Positions 20,145-30,803 of a DNA stretch of 64,000 nucleotides are shown in pieces (position 1 is the first letter of the stretch; every line of letters begins with the position of its first letter). The position numbers and the translations under genes were made by a program. The stretch covers positions 124,001 through 188,000 of the forward strand of contig NZ_ABJZ02000005.1 of NCBI RefSeq assembly GCF_000181875.2. The letters are read 5' to 3'. Origin of the DNA: [Borrelia] finlandensis (lineage in GTDB: Bacteria; Spirochaetota; Spirochaetia; Borreliales; Borreliaceae). The notes under the pieces are model-generated. The model saw only the letters and a list, made by a program, of their open reading frames with translations. It ran no database searches and had not been told where the DNA came from.

Positions 20145-22142
20145 TTATTTATTTCTTTGATTAAAATCAAAAGCCCTTAATGTATTTTCTTGATCTTTCA
20201 TACGCTTAACGGTAAAATCCAAGGTATTAAGCTCACCTTCCACTTTTCTCTCTCTGTCTTCGTACTTCTTTTTATAATCTTCAACTTTATTTTTTTGATT
20301 AAAAATTTTCAAGTCGTAATTCTTTATTTTATTATAAATAACTCCTCCGGAAGCCACAAGAGGCGACAGACAATCTCCTAGCATTTTAGCAATTCCATTA
20401 TCATATACTCTGTCACCATTAAGATCATATAAAAAAAGCTCTCTAACATTATCAATATTATTGCGAATTGATTCATCAAACTTTTTCTCATCAAGTCTTA
20501 AATATCTAGAAAGTCCACCAGAAGAAGAAATGGAATTTGTAAAAACTCCCATCTGATTAATTATTGAAAAATTAGGATCACTAGTAACATAAGGCTTAAA
20601 AATTATTGACTCTAGCCTGAACTTAAGATTTTTCAATAAAAATTCAGACCTTAGAATACCTAAATTTTTATAAGCCTCTTCTTTTTGAGAATCACTAAGA
20701 TAAGTCAGCTCTTCAACTATATTAGACTTTTGATTATTAAGCTGATCTTCATTAGAGCTTACAATATTAATCTCAGCAAGAACTTCATTATAAGCACCAA
20801 TAAAATCTAAAAGAACCCTCTTAATCCCCTCATAATCAGGTTCAATTTTAGCCTCAACCATATCACTTGAAGGTTTTTTTAAACTTAATGTCACATTTGG
20901 AACCAAATCATTTATAACATTTGAATCTCTCTCAACATCTACTCCATCAAATTTAATTTTTGCATTTTCTGCAAAACTTTTAGCATTTATTGGCAAATGC
21001 CCATCTCTATTTTTTGGATCAAAAATTTCAACATTGCTAATCACAATTACTTTATTATTTGCTTTATTTTCAATATTTATTTCTTCCAAATTAGAAAGAG
21101 CTCCAACATCAACTTCAACTTCTTCAAAATTATTTGAAATATTTATTAAAGGAAGCTCTAAAGAACCTTCCTTGCTACATATTTTAACCATATTCATTTG
21201 AATATATTTTTTTTCCAAAGGAGTTTTTAAATCAGATCCAAGATCAACTACACTATCTTCACTCTCAACTTTTGCATCCTTAAATGTAGCCCCTCCGGGA
21301 TTAAAAATAATCTTACTATCAGGCTCTTCCAAGCCTGTATCAAAATACCTAACTTCAAATTTAATCTTACTCCTAGATGTAATTTCAATATCTTCAGGAA
21401 TTTCAATTGATACTTCTGAAAGCGGATTTAAAACAAGACTATTGTTTTCAAAAGCAAGTTTATTGTTACCGCTAGATTGATTTACAACAATATCTGAAAG
21501 ATTGGGATTAAAATTGGTTTTAAGTTCACTTAAAATTCCAATTTGCTTAGCAAAAGACACTCCTTCCCCTTTGATAACAAGCTTGTTTTCTTTACCCTCC
21601 TTTAAGGATTGCAAAACAAAACGACTATTTCCATTTTTATCACTTTTTACTATTTTTGCAGATAAAAAGCCCTTTCCCTTGTTATTAATATCCTTCACAA
21701 GTAAATCAATGTTGCCATTACTTTTTACATTAATTTCTTTCTTGCCAACTAAAAATATATAATCTCCCTCTGGAATTGTAACTTTTTTAGGATCAAAATT
21801 TGAAGACAAAAACACATCAGCTGACGCTATTTGATCAACAATTAATTTATGGGTCTCATTCTTAGATCCATATCTAGTAGACAAAGTTAAAACTTCGCTA
21901 TTACTAGAATTTCCTGACATTAGATTAAAAGGACTGTTAAGTGATATAAGTTCTTTTGCAAGAGAATTTAAAGTAGAGATTTTTCTATTAATTAACTGCC
22001 AAGCACTTTTCTCTTGCTCTAAAGATTCAAGTTTCTTAAAAGAAGAATCAATTTTAGCTTTATCGGACTTAAGCATGGATTCACGAATTTCTTTAGTATT
22101 GTATTTACTCTCAAGTCCAGGAACAAAAAATCCTGATGCCAA
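20145..22142 (-). CDS. fliD: Flagellar filament cap protein
   Basis: FliD/HAP2 caps the growing flagellar filament and promotes flagellin assembly. The 665-residue protein begins MASGFFVPGLESKYNTKEIR, the FliD_N region with the coiled N-terminal helix (residues about 25-70), and ends with a coiled C-terminal segment (about 600-660) typical of FliD_C. Start is TTG at 22142, supported by GGAGGG 7 bases upstream. It sits just upstream of flaB in the same direction, which has its own promoter. Confidence 0.95.
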   Translation of the reverse strand: MASGFFVPGLESKYNTKEIRESMLKSDKAKIDSSFKKLESLEQEKSAWQLINRKISTLNSLAKELISLNSPFNLMSGNSSNSEVLTLSTRYGSKNETHKLIVDQIASADVFLSSNFDPKKVTIPEGDYIFLVGKKEINVKSNGNIDLLVKDINNKGKGFLSAKIVKSDKNGNSRFVLQSLKEGKENKLVIKGEGVSFAKQIGILSELKTNFNPNLSDIVVNQSSGNNKLAFENNSLVLNPLSEVSIEIPEDIEITSRSKIKFEVRYFDTGLEEPDSKIIFNPGGATFKDAKVESEDSVVDLGSDLKTPLEKKYIQMNMVKICSKEGSLELPLINISNNFEEVEVDVGALSNLEEINIENKANNKVIVISNVEIFDPKNRDGHLPINAKSFAENAKIKFDGVDVERDSNVINDLVPNVTLSLKKPSSDMVEAKIEPDYEGIKRVLLDFIGAYNEVLAEINIVSSNEDQLNNQKSNIVEELTYLSDSQKEEAYKNLGILRSEFLLKNLKFRLESIIFKPYVTSDPNFSIINQMGVFTNSISSSGGLSRYLRLDEKKFDESIRNNIDNVRELFLYDLNGDRVYDNGIAKMLGDCLSPLVASGGVIYNKIKNYDLKIFNQKNKVEDYKKKYEDRERKVEGELNTLDFTVKRMKDQENTLRAFDFNQRNK

Positions 22143-22333
22143 AATAATGCCCTCCGGGGTAAATTATATCATTAATAAAATTGAAAACAAAATATAACGT
22201 ATAATTAAAAAAATAAAATAAATTTTAAAAACATGAATTCTTAAGCATCCAAACACTTTAAAATAAAAAATATAAGCTTTAAAAAAGATTAATGCTTATA
22301 GTAAAATAAAATAAATAAAAAGGAAAATGAAAA

Positions 22334-23539
22334 ATGCCAAATTTTTGCTTATTTAACTCAAAATCCGTTTTAACTGGAAATGATAAAATAGATAACTCAG
22401 CGGTTCTAATTAAAGATAATAAAATTTTTGATATTGTAACGTCTGACAGACTTAAAAAAATGGATCTCGAAGAATACCAAATGATTGATACAAAAGGCAA
22501 TTATATAACTCCCGGTCTTTACGACAATCATATTCATGGATTTCACGGTCATGGCACAGACCAGTGCTCAACAGAATCGATACTTAAAATGTCAGAACAT
22601 TTAGCACAATACGGTGTAGTAGGATTTTTACCAACCCTTTATCCAAGACCAATAGATGAAATGATTGAAACAATAAAAGCTTGCATAGCAGCAATTGGTA
22701 AAGAAAAGGGAGCTAAAATTCTGGGACTTCACCTTGAAGGACCATTTTTCTCTCCTGAAAAAAAAGGAGCGCATCCTGTTTCTCATCTTCATGAACCTAG
22801 TATTGAAGTTATGCAAAAACTAATAGATGCAGCTGGTGGGGTATTTACAGGATCAAACGGCAAAAGAAAAACACATATAAGCACAATGACTGTTGCTCCT
22901 GAGCTTAAGGGCATGAGAGAGCTTGCAATATTTTGTCTTGAAAACAATATAAACCTTCAAGCGGGACACACAAATGCAACATATGAAAACATGATAGAAG
23001 GATTTCAAGTTGGAATACTTCATACAACCCATTTTTTCAACGCAATGTCAAAACTTGATCACAGAAATCCAAATGCAATAGGAGCGGTGTTAATACACGG
23101 CGATGTTTCTTGTGAAATTATTGCAGATGGCCACCATATACACCCAAAATTAATTTTAATGCTTAGAAAGCTTAAAGACATAAGTAAAATAGTCCTTGTA
23201 ACTGACGGACTTACTCCGAATTGTCAAACTTGTGGAAAACTAATTGCAAACGGAGACGAGGTTTATATTGCAGAAGATGGATTATTTCATAGCGTGAAAA
23301 GCAACACAATAGCTGGATCAACACTCACAATGATACAAGGTCTTAAAAATTTAGTAGAATTTGGTTTCAGCTTAAGCGATGCTGTTCAAGCAAGCTCTTA
23401 CAATCCAACAAGAATTCTCAATATTGATAAAAAGGGCTTAATATGTCATGGATATGATGCAAACATCAATGTCCTAGATAAAGATTTTAATCTAAAGTTA
23501 ACAATGATAGAATCTAAAATAATTTTTAACAATCTCTAA
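22334..23539 (+). CDS. nagA: N-acetylglucosamine-6-phosphate deacetylase
   Basis: Removes acetate from GlcNAc-6-P in chitobiose/GlcNAc use and peptidoglycan recycling. Amidohydrolase signatures are visible: the N-terminal HxH metal motif in [14 protein letters not shown] (His66, His68), [28 protein letters not shown] and ADGHHIHPK. The length of 401 residues is normal. It forms a unit with nagB 26 bases downstream; nagB has its own AAGGAG site. A weak inverted repeat (TATAAGC/GCTTATA) lies 22271-22300, upstream of the start. Confidence 0.97.
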   Translation: MPNFCLFNSKSVLTGNDKIDNSAVLIKDNKIFDIVTSDRLKKMDLEEYQMIDTKGNYITPGLYDNHIHGFHGHGTDQCSTESILKMSEHLAQYGVVGFLPTLYPRPIDEMIETIKACIAAIGKEKGAKILGLHLEGPFFSPEKKGAHPVSHLHEPSIEVMQKLIDAAGGVFTGSNGKRKTHISTMTVAPELKGMRELAIFCLENNINLQAGHTNATYENMIEGFQVGILHTTHFFNAMSKLDHRNPNAIGAVLIHGDVSCEIIADGHHIHPKLILMLRKLKDISKIVLVTDGLTPNCQTCGKLIANGDEVYIAEDGLFHSVKSNTIAGSTLTMIQGLKNLVEFGFSLSDAVQASSYNPTRILNIDKKGLICHGYDANINVLDKDFNLKLTMIESKIIFNNL

Positions 23540-23565
23540 CTTTAATTAATTTTAAGGAGATCTCA

Positions 23566-24372
23566 ATGAGATTAATAATCAGACCCACATACGAAGACAT
23601 ATCAAAATGGGCGGCTAATCATGTAGCACAAAAAATTAAGGAATTTTCTCCAACAAAAGAAAATCCATTTATCCTTGGACTTCCAACAGGAAGCTCTCCG
23701 ATTGGCATGTACAAAAACTTAATTGAATTGAATAAAAGTAAAAAAATTTCATTTCAAAATGTCATAACTTTTAATATGGATGAATACATAGGAATTGAAG
23801 AAAATCATCCTGAAAGTTACCATTCATTTATGTGGAACAATTTTTTTTCCCACATTGACATTAAAAAAGAAAACATAAATATACTAAACGGAAATGCTTC
23901 AAATCTCAAAAAAGAATGTGAAGAATATGAAAAAAAAATCAAATCTTTCGGGGGAATAATGCTTTTTGTAGGGGGAATAGGCCCCGATGGTCACATTGCT
24001 TTTAATGAGCCGGGCTCCTCCTTAACATCAAGAACAAGAATTAAAACCTTAACCCAGGATACAATTATTGCTAATTCAAGATTTTTTGAAAGCGATGTAA
24101 ACAAAGTTCCCAAAAATGCACTAACTGTTGGAATTGGAACCATCATGGATTCACAAGAAGTTTTAATAATAGTAAATGGACATAACAAAGCAAGAGCATT
24201 AAAGCATGCCATTGAAAAAGGCGTTAACCACATGTGGACAATTAGTGCACTCCAACTGCATAAAAATGCAATCATAGTATCTGACAAAAATGCAACTTAC
24301 GAATTAAAAGTTGGAACGGTAGAATACTTTAATGACATAGAAAGAGAAAACTTTAACAATGACTTAAAATAA
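23566..24372 (+). CDS. nagB: Glucosamine-6-phosphate deaminase
   Basis: Converts GlcN-6-P to fructose-6-P and ammonia, feeding GlcNAc into glycolysis; it follows nagA in the pathway and in the operon. Characteristic motifs: [23 protein letters not shown] (catalytic Asp) and [17 protein letters not shown] (catalytic His). The 268-residue length matches the NagB family. It converges with sodA. Confidence 0.97.
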   Translation: MRLIIRPTYEDISKWAANHVAQKIKEFSPTKENPFILGLPTGSSPIGMYKNLIELNKSKKISFQNVITFNMDEYIGIEENHPESYHSFMWNNFFSHIDIKKENINILNGNASNLKKECEEYEKKIKSFGGIMLFVGGIGPDGHIAFNEPGSSLTSRTRIKTLTQDTIIANSRFFESDVNKVPKNALTVGIGTIMDSQEVLIIVNGHNKARALKHAIEKGVNHMWTISALQLHKNAIIVSDKNATYELKVGTVEYFNDIERENFNNDLK

Positions 24373-24434
24373 ATCGCTTAAAATTTTAAAGTAAAATACT
24401 AAATATAGAATTGAAAATCTTTATTAAATAGAGG

Positions 24435-25046
24435 CTAATTGATCACTTCATTGTAAACTTTTGAAACTTCTTCCCAATTTAAAGCCTTTAAAAATGCATC
24501 AACATATTCAATTCTTCTATTTTGATATTTAAGGTAATAGGCATGCTCCCAAACATCAATACCTAAAATAGGCTTATAAGAATTCATCAAAGGACTATCC
24601 TGATTGGGCATTGAAATCACTTTAAGGCCACTCTCAGGACACAATACTAACCATGCCCAACCACTTCCAAAAATTTTCATTGCAGTATCTTTCAAATTGG
24701 CCTTAAGAACATCTAGACTTCCAAAAGCTGCATTAATATCATCTTTAAACTTTCCAAAAAGATTGTCCTTATTTCCTGGCCTTAAAGTTCTAAAATATAA
24801 AGTATGGTTAGAATAACCACCAGCATTATTTCTTATTAAAGTTTGAAATTCTTCTGGAAAATCATAAATATTTTTTAATATGTTTGACACATCTGTTAAA
24901 TGAATTTTTCCCATTTTTTCCAAAATAGAATTCAAATTCATTACAAAACCATTATGATGCTTGCTATGATGAATTTCCATAGTTTTAGCATCAATATAAG
25001 GCTCAACAGCATCATAATCATAACCAAGTTCTGGCAGCTTAAACAT
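24435..25046 (-). CDS. sodA: Superoxide dismutase (Mn/Fe family)
   Basis: Converts superoxide to oxygen and hydrogen peroxide. The start at ATG 25046 ([17 protein letters not shown]) is chosen over a longer in-frame ATG at 25079 because CAGGAGG lies 5 bases before it and 203 residues is the family length. Metal ligands are visible: His26 (MEIHHSKHH), the His in NHTLYF, and the C-terminal [12 protein letters not shown] with Asp and His. The B. burgdorferi enzyme is manganese-dependent, a species that avoids iron; the sequence itself does not prove the metal. It follows secA by 14 bases. Confidence 0.95.
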   Translation of the reverse strand: MFKLPELGYDYDAVEPYIDAKTMEIHHSKHHNGFVMNLNSILEKMGKIHLTDVSNILKNIYDFPEEFQTLIRNNAGGYSNHTLYFRTLRPGNKDNLFGKFKDDINAAFGSLDVLKANLKDTAMKIFGSGWAWLVLCPESGLKVISMPNQDSPLMNSYKPILGIDVWEHAYYLKYQNRRIEYVDAFLKALNWEEVSKVYNEVIN

Positions 25047-25060
25047 AAAAACCTCCTGTT

Positions 25061-27760
25061 TTAACTTTTGCCATGACAATTTTTATATTTCTTCCCACTT
25101 CCACAATAACAAGGCTCATTTCTGCCTATTTTAGGAGAACTTCTAACCACTTGAACATTAGAAACGCTTTTATTCTCATTAATAACAATTCCAGAAAGTT
25201 CTTTATGAATTGGTTTAACATTCCTAGACTTCTTTGTTGACTTAAAATCGGAAGAATTGCTATCCAATTTTAACTGAAGAACACGCCTTATGGTAGAAAC
25301 TTTAATGTCTTTAATAAGCTCGCTAAATATTGAAAATCCCTCTTCTTTGTATTCTGTGATTGGATTTTTATTAGCATAAGACCTTAAATAAACAGCCTCT
25401 CTTAAAGAGTCTAAATTTGCAAGATGTTCCTGAAATTTAAAATCAATATTTTTCAAATATTCATATCTTAAAAATCCATTAAAAAGATCCCTACCAATCA
25501 AATTTTCTTTTTCATCTAAATTTGCTTTTGCTATTTGCATTAGCTTAGCCTTTAAATCAAGAGAATTAATATTTTCAATAGAGCCAAGACTCTCAAGCAT
25601 ATAAGCAAAAATTGAATTTACTTCATTTAAAAAAACACTTGAAACTGTGCTACTTTTTGTCCCTTCAAGCAAAAAACTAAGATATTCTTCTAAAGCAACA
25701 AGAATACGATCCTTAATAGCTATATCTTCAAGAATGGAGTTTCTCTGAGCATAAATAAAATCTCTTTGTTTTGTAATAACATCGTCATACTCTAACAAAT
25801 GCTTTCTAATTTCAAAATTTCTGTCTTCTACTCGTTTTTGAGCATTAATCAAAGATTTAGTTAAAAGAGAATGTGTAATAGGCTCTCCTGTTGCCATTCC
25901 AAGCTTACCCATTAATGATCTTAGATTGTCTCCAGCAAAAAGGCGCATTAAATCGTCCTCAAGGGACACATAAAATCTTGAGCGCCCGGGGTCACCTTGT
26001 CTTCCACTACGACCACGAAGCTGATTGTCTATTCGCCTTGATTCGTGACGTTCACTACCAATAACATAAAGCCCACCAAGACTTTTAACCTCATTATAGT
26101 CTTTCAGGTAATTTTCTCTCTCATTTTTAACAGCCTCTTGAAATTCTTCAAGGCTTACATTAGTTCCGATTTTTTTTCTAACTCTGTGCTCAATATTTCC
26201 CCCAAGTTTAATATCCGTACCACGACCAGCCATATTTGTTGCTATTGTAACCGCATGCTTTGCTCCAGCTTCAGCAATAATAAATGCTTCTCTAGAATGA
26301 TTTTTTGCATTAAGAACTTCATGCTTAATCCCTCTACTTTTAAACATGGCTGATAAAATCTCAGATTTTTCAATAGAAACAGTTCCCACCAAAACCGGTT
26401 GGCCCTTTTTGTAAGTTTTATAAACCTCATCTGTAATCGCATTAAATTTAAATTCTTCCGTATAATAAATAGTATCATCCTCATCTATTCGCGCTAACAA
26501 TCTATTTGTTGGAACTACAACTACATCAAGATTATATATTTTATGAAATTCTTTAGCTTCTGTATCAGCTGTACCTGTCATGCCAGAAATTTTATCAAAC
26601 ATTCTAAATAAATTTTGAAAAGTAATAGTTGCCATAGTCTTATTTTCATTAGCAACTCTAACTCCCTCTTTAGCCTCAATAGCTTGGTGAAGCCCATCTG
26701 AATATCTTCTCCCTGTTAAAACTCTCCCGGTAAATTCATCTACAATCTCAACCCCAGAATCACCAACAATATATTCTCTATTTTTTAAAAAAAGCAAATG
26801 CGCTTTTAAGGCTTGAGTCATATAATGAACATAATTAAAATTTGAATCAGTATACATAGACCCACTAATAATGCCTTTAGAAACTAAAAGCTGTTCAAGA
26901 TTATTAAGCCCTTTGGCAGTAAAAGAAATTCTTTTGGCTTTTTCATCAACAGTATAATCACCATCAAGGTCGTCTATTTCTAAAGGATAATCACCTGTTT
27001 TGGGATCCTTGGAACATTCTTTTAAAAAAGATACAAGAGAATTAACTTCAAGATAAGCATTAGTGTTGCCTTCAGTAGGCCCTGAAATAATCAATGGGGT
27101 TCTTGCCTCATCGATCAAAATAGAATCAATTTCATCAATAATACAATAATTAAACTTTCTCAAGGATTTTTCATTCAAGTCATAACGCATATTATCTCTT
27201 AGATAATCAAATCCAAGTTCATTATTTGTAACATAAGTAATATCTTTAGCATATTGAGCTTTTCTTAGCTCATAATCCATATTAGATAGAACAACCCCCA
27301 CGCTAACACCCAAAAGATCAAAAACCGGCTTCATCCAATTGGAATCACGCTCTGCAAGATAGTCATTAACAGTAACAATAATAACCCCATCTCCTGTTAA
27401 ACTATTTAAATACGCCGCTTGAACTGAGGAGAGAGTTTTTCCTTCTCCTGTTTTCATTTCTATTATTTTGCCTTTGTGAAGGGCAAGACCTGCAATGATT
27501 TGCACATCATAAGGCCTTTCTTTAAGACGCCTTCTAGCAGCTTCTCTAGACAGAGTAAAAGCTCGCTCTAAAATATTCTCTAAAGAATTACCCGATTTTA
27601 ATTCATCTTTAAGCTTTTCTGTCTCCTTTGAAAAATCTTCATCTGCCAACAATAATGCCCAACGCTCAAGCTTATTAATATTTCTTAAAGTCGGAAGATA
27701 ATCTTTTAAATCTCTTTTACTTTTTGAGCCAATAGTTGTCTCAAGTACTGCTTTTAACAT
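25061..27760 (-). CDS. secA: Preprotein translocase motor SecA
   Basis: ATP-driven motor of the SecYEG channel, moving unfolded exported proteins across the inner membrane. Signatures: Walker A MKTGEGKT near residue 101, DEID Walker B, a long preprotein cross-linking domain, [10 protein letters not shown] and the C-terminal zinc-binding motif [16 protein letters not shown]. The length (899 residues) is typical. The predicted SD is distant (GGAG about 13 bases before the ATG), somewhat unusual. Confidence 0.98.
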   Translation of the reverse strand: MLKAVLETTIGSKSKRDLKDYLPTLRNINKLERWALLLADEDFSKETEKLKDELKSGNSLENILERAFTLSREAARRRLKERPYDVQIIAGLALHKGKIIEMKTGEGKTLSSVQAAYLNSLTGDGVIIVTVNDYLAERDSNWMKPVFDLLGVSVGVVLSNMDYELRKAQYAKDITYVTNNELGFDYLRDNMRYDLNEKSLRKFNYCIIDEIDSILIDEARTPLIISGPTEGNTNAYLEVNSLVSFLKECSKDPKTGDYPLEIDDLDGDYTVDEKAKRISFTAKGLNNLEQLLVSKGIISGSMYTDSNFNYVHYMTQALKAHLLFLKNREYIVGDSGVEIVDEFTGRVLTGRRYSDGLHQAIEAKEGVRVANENKTMATITFQNLFRMFDKISGMTGTADTEAKEFHKIYNLDVVVVPTNRLLARIDEDDTIYYTEEFKFNAITDEVYKTYKKGQPVLVGTVSIEKSEILSAMFKSRGIKHEVLNAKNHSREAFIIAEAGAKHAVTIATNMAGRGTDIKLGGNIEHRVRKKIGTNVSLEEFQEAVKNERENYLKDYNEVKSLGGLYVIGSERHESRRIDNQLRGRSGRQGDPGRSRFYVSLEDDLMRLFAGDNLRSLMGKLGMATGEPITHSLLTKSLINAQKRVEDRNFEIRKHLLEYDDVITKQRDFIYAQRNSILEDIAIKDRILVALEEYLSFLLEGTKSSTVSSVFLNEVNSIFAYMLESLGSIENINSLDLKAKLMQIAKANLDEKENLIGRDLFNGFLRYEYLKNIDFKFQEHLANLDSLREAVYLRSYANKNPITEYKEEGFSIFSELIKDIKVSTIRRVLQLKLDSNSSDFKSTKKSRNVKPIHKELSGIVINENKSVSNVQVVRSSPKIGRNEPCYCGSGKKYKNCHGKS

Positions 27761-27822
27761 GGTAGGTATTAATTCTCCTAAATAATTGACTTAAAGTCAT
27801 TTTAAATAATAATATAAAAAAT

Positions 27823-28959
27823 ATGAAAAAACACTATAAAGCTCTTATACTAAGCCTGCTTTTTGCAATTATATCATGTAATACTAAAACTTTAAACGAA
27901 TTAGGAGAAGAACAATTTAAAATACCATTTGGAACACTTCCTGGTGCAATAATGCCTTTGAATAACAAATTTACAAATTCAAAATTTGATATCAAAACGT
28001 ATAATGGGCTAGTGTACATTGCAGAAATAAAAACAAATAAATTAATGATTTTCAACTCATATGGAAAACTAATACAAACATATCAAAATGGAATATTTAA
28101 AACAAACCCCGATTTAAAAATAAAAAAAATAGATTTTGAAGGAATTCAAGCAATATACCCACTAAAAGATTTTATTATTGTCGCAGACAAACTAAATAAT
28201 AAAAAATCAAAATTCAACCAAAAAGAGAATATTGCCTACTTCATGAGAATACTAATACTAAACAAAAACTCATCTGTAGAAATTTTAGGTCAAGAAGGTT
28301 TAAACGGAATGCCATTTCCACAAATTTATGATGTTAATGTTGATGAAAATGGCAACATTGCAATAATATCAATATATAGCGAAGGATATATAATATATTC
28401 TTACAATAAAGAATTTTCCCCGCTTTATAAAATTTACGTCAACAAAAACCTGTTAAAAACAATAGACAATCAAAAGAAAAAATACAACATTTCAATAGAT
28501 AAGGTTTTTTTTGAAGTCAACAAAAAAACTCTTTATGTAAAAACTACTTACTATGAAAACATTGGTGACAATGAAAATATAAATGATCTTGGAATTAAAA
28601 TTAAAGATCAATATATCTATAAAATGAGTTTGAAAAAAAACAAAGAATTAGAAGTAATAAATAAAATTGCTCTTCCTAAAAACTTACTAGATGATAAACA
28701 AGAAAGCTTTATAAACATTATAAAAATACAAAAAGACAAAATAATAGCATCTACTAATATGAAAAATTTATCTAACAATTTAATATGGAAATTAGACAGC
28801 AAGGGTTTAATTAAAGAGCAAATAGCTTTAATTGAGCCTCCAAATTTAATGTTTCTCTCTGAAAGTTTATCTAAAGATGGAATACTTAGTATACTTTATG
28901 GCGGAAAAACTGGCGTTAGTGTTTACTGGTGGAATTTAAATGCATTATTAAAATTATAA
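27823..28959 (+). CDS. Predicted lipoprotein, unknown function
   Basis: The 378-residue protein starts with a lipoprotein signal, MKKHYKALILSLLFAIISC, with the lipidated Cys at residue 19. The rest shows repeated beta-strand segments with the pattern hydrophobic-x-hydrophobic around I/V/Y, suggesting a beta-propeller-like or WD/NHL-like fold, but no motif is clear enough to name. It opens a plus-strand cluster of exported proteins (27823-31478), immediately 28 bases before a membrane protein gene. Confidence 0.75.
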   Translation: MKKHYKALILSLLFAIISCNTKTLNELGEEQFKIPFGTLPGAIMPLNNKFTNSKFDIKTYNGLVYIAEIKTNKLMIFNSYGKLIQTYQNGIFKTNPDLKIKKIDFEGIQAIYPLKDFIIVADKLNNKKSKFNQKENIAYFMRILILNKNSSVEILGQEGLNGMPFPQIYDVNVDENGNIAIISIYSEGYIIYSYNKEFSPLYKIYVNKNLLKTIDNQKKKYNISIDKVFFEVNKKTLYVKTTYYENIGDNENINDLGIKIKDQYIYKMSLKKNKELEVINKIALPKNLLDDKQESFINIIKIQKDKIIASTNMKNLSNNLIWKLDSKGLIKEQIALIEPPNLMFLSESLSKDGILSILYGGKTGVSVYWWNLNALLKL

Positions 28960-28987
28960 TTATAGTAAGGTTAGATTTGCAAATACA

Positions 28988-29422
28988 ATGAAAAAGATTA
29001 ATTGCAATCAAAAACTAGAAATCGAATACCAAAAAAAAATGAAAAAACATATCATTATTGGGATAATCTTTGTTGTAATTCTTTTATTTTTTAAAATTTT
29101 ATTAATTCCCAGAATTCAAAATCACGAAAATAATAAAAATAATATCAAAATGATAATAAGCTACAAGCAAGACAAAAACAGATTATCGCTAAAAATAAAC
29201 ATAAAAACAAAAAAAACTTCCAACCTGGGAAAAGCCAAACTAGATATTTATCTGGACAGTAAATTAATTGAAAGCAATTTGCTTTATATAAGCAGTAAAA
29301 ACTTTACAACATATGCTAATATAATCTATCAAAATGAAAGTTTATTAAGTATAATATTAAAGAGTAATGGCAATAATAATGTCTTTTATAGTAAAAGAAT
29401 AAAACCTAGAGGTAAAATATGA
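28988..29422 (+). CDS. Small membrane-anchored protein, unknown function
   Basis: 144 residues with a single hydrophobic helix (about residues 22-42, HIIIGIIFVVILLFFKIL) behind a short charged N-terminus. The exported part is basic and rich in K, N and I. It overlaps the next gene by 4 bases (ATGA), so it is translationally coupled to it. No family recognised. Confidence 0.7.
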   Translation: MKKINCNQKLEIEYQKKMKKHIIIGIIFVVILLFFKILLIPRIQNHENNKNNIKMIISYKQDKNRLSLKINIKTKKTSNLGKAKLDIYLDSKLIESNLLYISSKNFTTYANIIYQNESLLSIILKSNGNNNVFYSKRIKPRGKI

Positions 29423-29835
29423 TACAAATATACTTCATGTCTGTTTCACTTAACATCTTAGGGGGAATAATACTTGCATTTCCAATATTAATAGAAAAAA
29501 TAAGCTTTTTCAAAATTTTTGAAGATTTTGTAAATTTAATAAACGATAACAAAAAAGTAAAAAGCATTTTTGGATTATTATTTTTAATAACCAGCGCCCT
29601 TGAAATAATCAAGCCCTACAAATTGCCAATAATTGGAAATTTGATTCCAGCTGTAAGTTTATTTTTAATTGGATTTATCTTGTTTTTAAAACAAAAATTA
29701 CCTACAGAAGTTCAAAATAACAAAAAATATGGAAAATTTAAATCAATACTTGAAAGCAATCAGCAAATAATTGGCATTATATCAATCATTATAGGAATAA
29801 TTCATTTTTTAGCAGCAGAAATACCTTTATTGTAA
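29419..29835 (+). CDS. Small polytopic membrane protein, unknown function
   Basis: 138 residues with about four hydrophobic segments: near residues 5-25, 50-66, 70-90 and 115-135. It is coupled to the gene at 28988 by a 4-base start/stop overlap. Function unknown. Confidence 0.65.
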   Translation: MIQIYFMSVSLNILGGIILAFPILIEKISFFKIFEDFVNLINDNKKVKSIFGLLFLITSALEIIKPYKLPIIGNLIPAVSLFLIGFILFLKQKLPTEVQNNKKYGKFKSILESNQQIIGIISIIIGIIHFLAAEIPLL

Positions 29836-29888
29836 GATATTGAAAGATTAAAAATAAAAATGCAATTTTTAATAAAACCAAAAGCGAC

Positions 29889-29923
29889 TTGACTTTGACA
29901 TAAGCATTCTATATTATTACTAT
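29889..29923 (+). promoter_or_regulatory. Two overlapping sigma-70 promoters for the S2-type lipoprotein
   Basis: TTGACT (29889-29894) lies 17 bases from TATTAT (29912-29917), and TTGACA (29895-29900) lies 17 bases from TACTAT (29918-29923). Both sets are near consensus and offset by 6 bases. The lipoprotein start is 66 bases downstream of the second -10. Confidence 0.7.
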
Positions 29924-29988
29924 GATTTAATGTAAATTTTAATTACCGCCTCAAAAAGGCTTTAAATGGTATAAAGGAAGAAGATATA

Positions 29989-30780
29989 ATGATATTTAGA
30001 ACATGTAAATATTTGGAACTAATAATGCTGCCCATGTTAATGCTGAGTTGCGCTTTTTTTAAGAAACCACAATCTGTACATCAAGACAGCAATACTGGCA
30101 AACCAATAAGTGATAAAAAAATACATTTAAAAAATTCACAACATACATCTGTACATCAAGAAAACGAAACTGGCAAACCAATAAGCGATGAAAAATTACA
30201 TTTAATATCAGGCAAAATTTCAAATAAAAAATTGCCAATCATAAATGGTAATCATGACGTAACTTGGATAAAAACAAAGGCAATGAAAATCTTAGACGAA
30301 TATGGAAAAGAAATACCAGAATTTAAAAACAAATTTGGATATTCTTATATACTATCTCCTATAAAAATGGATGGAGAATATAGTTATTACGCGTCACTAT
30401 TAATGCTTTTTGAAACAACTAAAAATGGGGATAAAGAATATGAAATTGAAGATATTAAATTTGTAACAGCTGGTTCCACCCTAGAACTTAAAAATTCTCT
30501 TCTAGCTGTTGAAAATTCACAAGAAGAAGGATATGTTACTGCATACCCATTTGGAATATTAATGAGTGACGAAATTAAAAATGCTTTTAAATTAACACAT
30601 AAAAATGGTCATTGGAATTATATGCTTGCAGATTTAACTGTCAAAAATAAACTTACTCAAGAAACTAAAATTTATAAAATTTCTCTTAATTCAAAATTAA
30701 TTATTGAATTTTTAAAAGAAGTGCTAAAAGAAAATTCTATATTAAAAGACATAACTGGAGATTTATTTGAAGATATATAA
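29989..30780 (+). CDS. S2-family lipoprotein with tandem N-terminal repeats
   Basis: The 263-residue protein has a lipoprotein signal (LIMLPMLMLSC, lipidated Cys21). Behind it are two 19-residue copies of SVHQ-x-x-x-TGKPISD-x-K-x-HL at residues 29-47 and 54-72. The rest matches the neighbouring 30804-31478 protein, for example ISLNSKLIIEFLKE with the paralogue's IRINPKIYNDFQKK. From memory this is the B. burgdorferi S2 antigen (BB0158); function in the envelope is not known. It has its own promoter pair. Confidence 0.8.
   Translation: MIFRTCKYLELIMLPMLMLSCAFFKKPQSVHQDSNTGKPISDKKIHLKNSQHTSVHQENETGKPISDEKLHLISGKISNKKLPIINGNHDVTWIKTKAMKILDEYGKEIPEFKNKFGYSYILSPIKMDGEYSYYASLLMLFETTKNGDKEYEIEDIKFVTAGSTLELKNSLLAVENSQEEGYVTAYPFGILMSDEIKNAFKLTHKNGHWNYMLADLTVKNKLTQETKIYKISLNSKLIIEFLKEVLKENSILKDITGDLFEDI
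30073..30222 (+). repeat. Tandem 75-bp repeat in the S2-type lipoprotein
   Basis: Bases 30073-30147 and 30148-30222 code for residues 29-53 and 54-78, with the conserved cores HQ-x-x-x-TGKPISD-x-K. It lies in the tether region right after the lipidated cysteine, so copy number could vary without affecting the domain. Confidence 0.7.
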
Positions 30781-30803
30781 ATAAAAACAAAAGGAAATAT
30801 CTT

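Noticed and set aside
25047-25079. Longer N-terminus for sodA
   Set aside because: The ATG at 25079 lies inside the secA end and lacks an SD, whereas ATG 25046 has CAGGAGG and the family start.
26045-26353. 102-residue plus-strand frame inside secA
   Set aside because: Antisense shadow; the composition is that of the complement of SecA codons.
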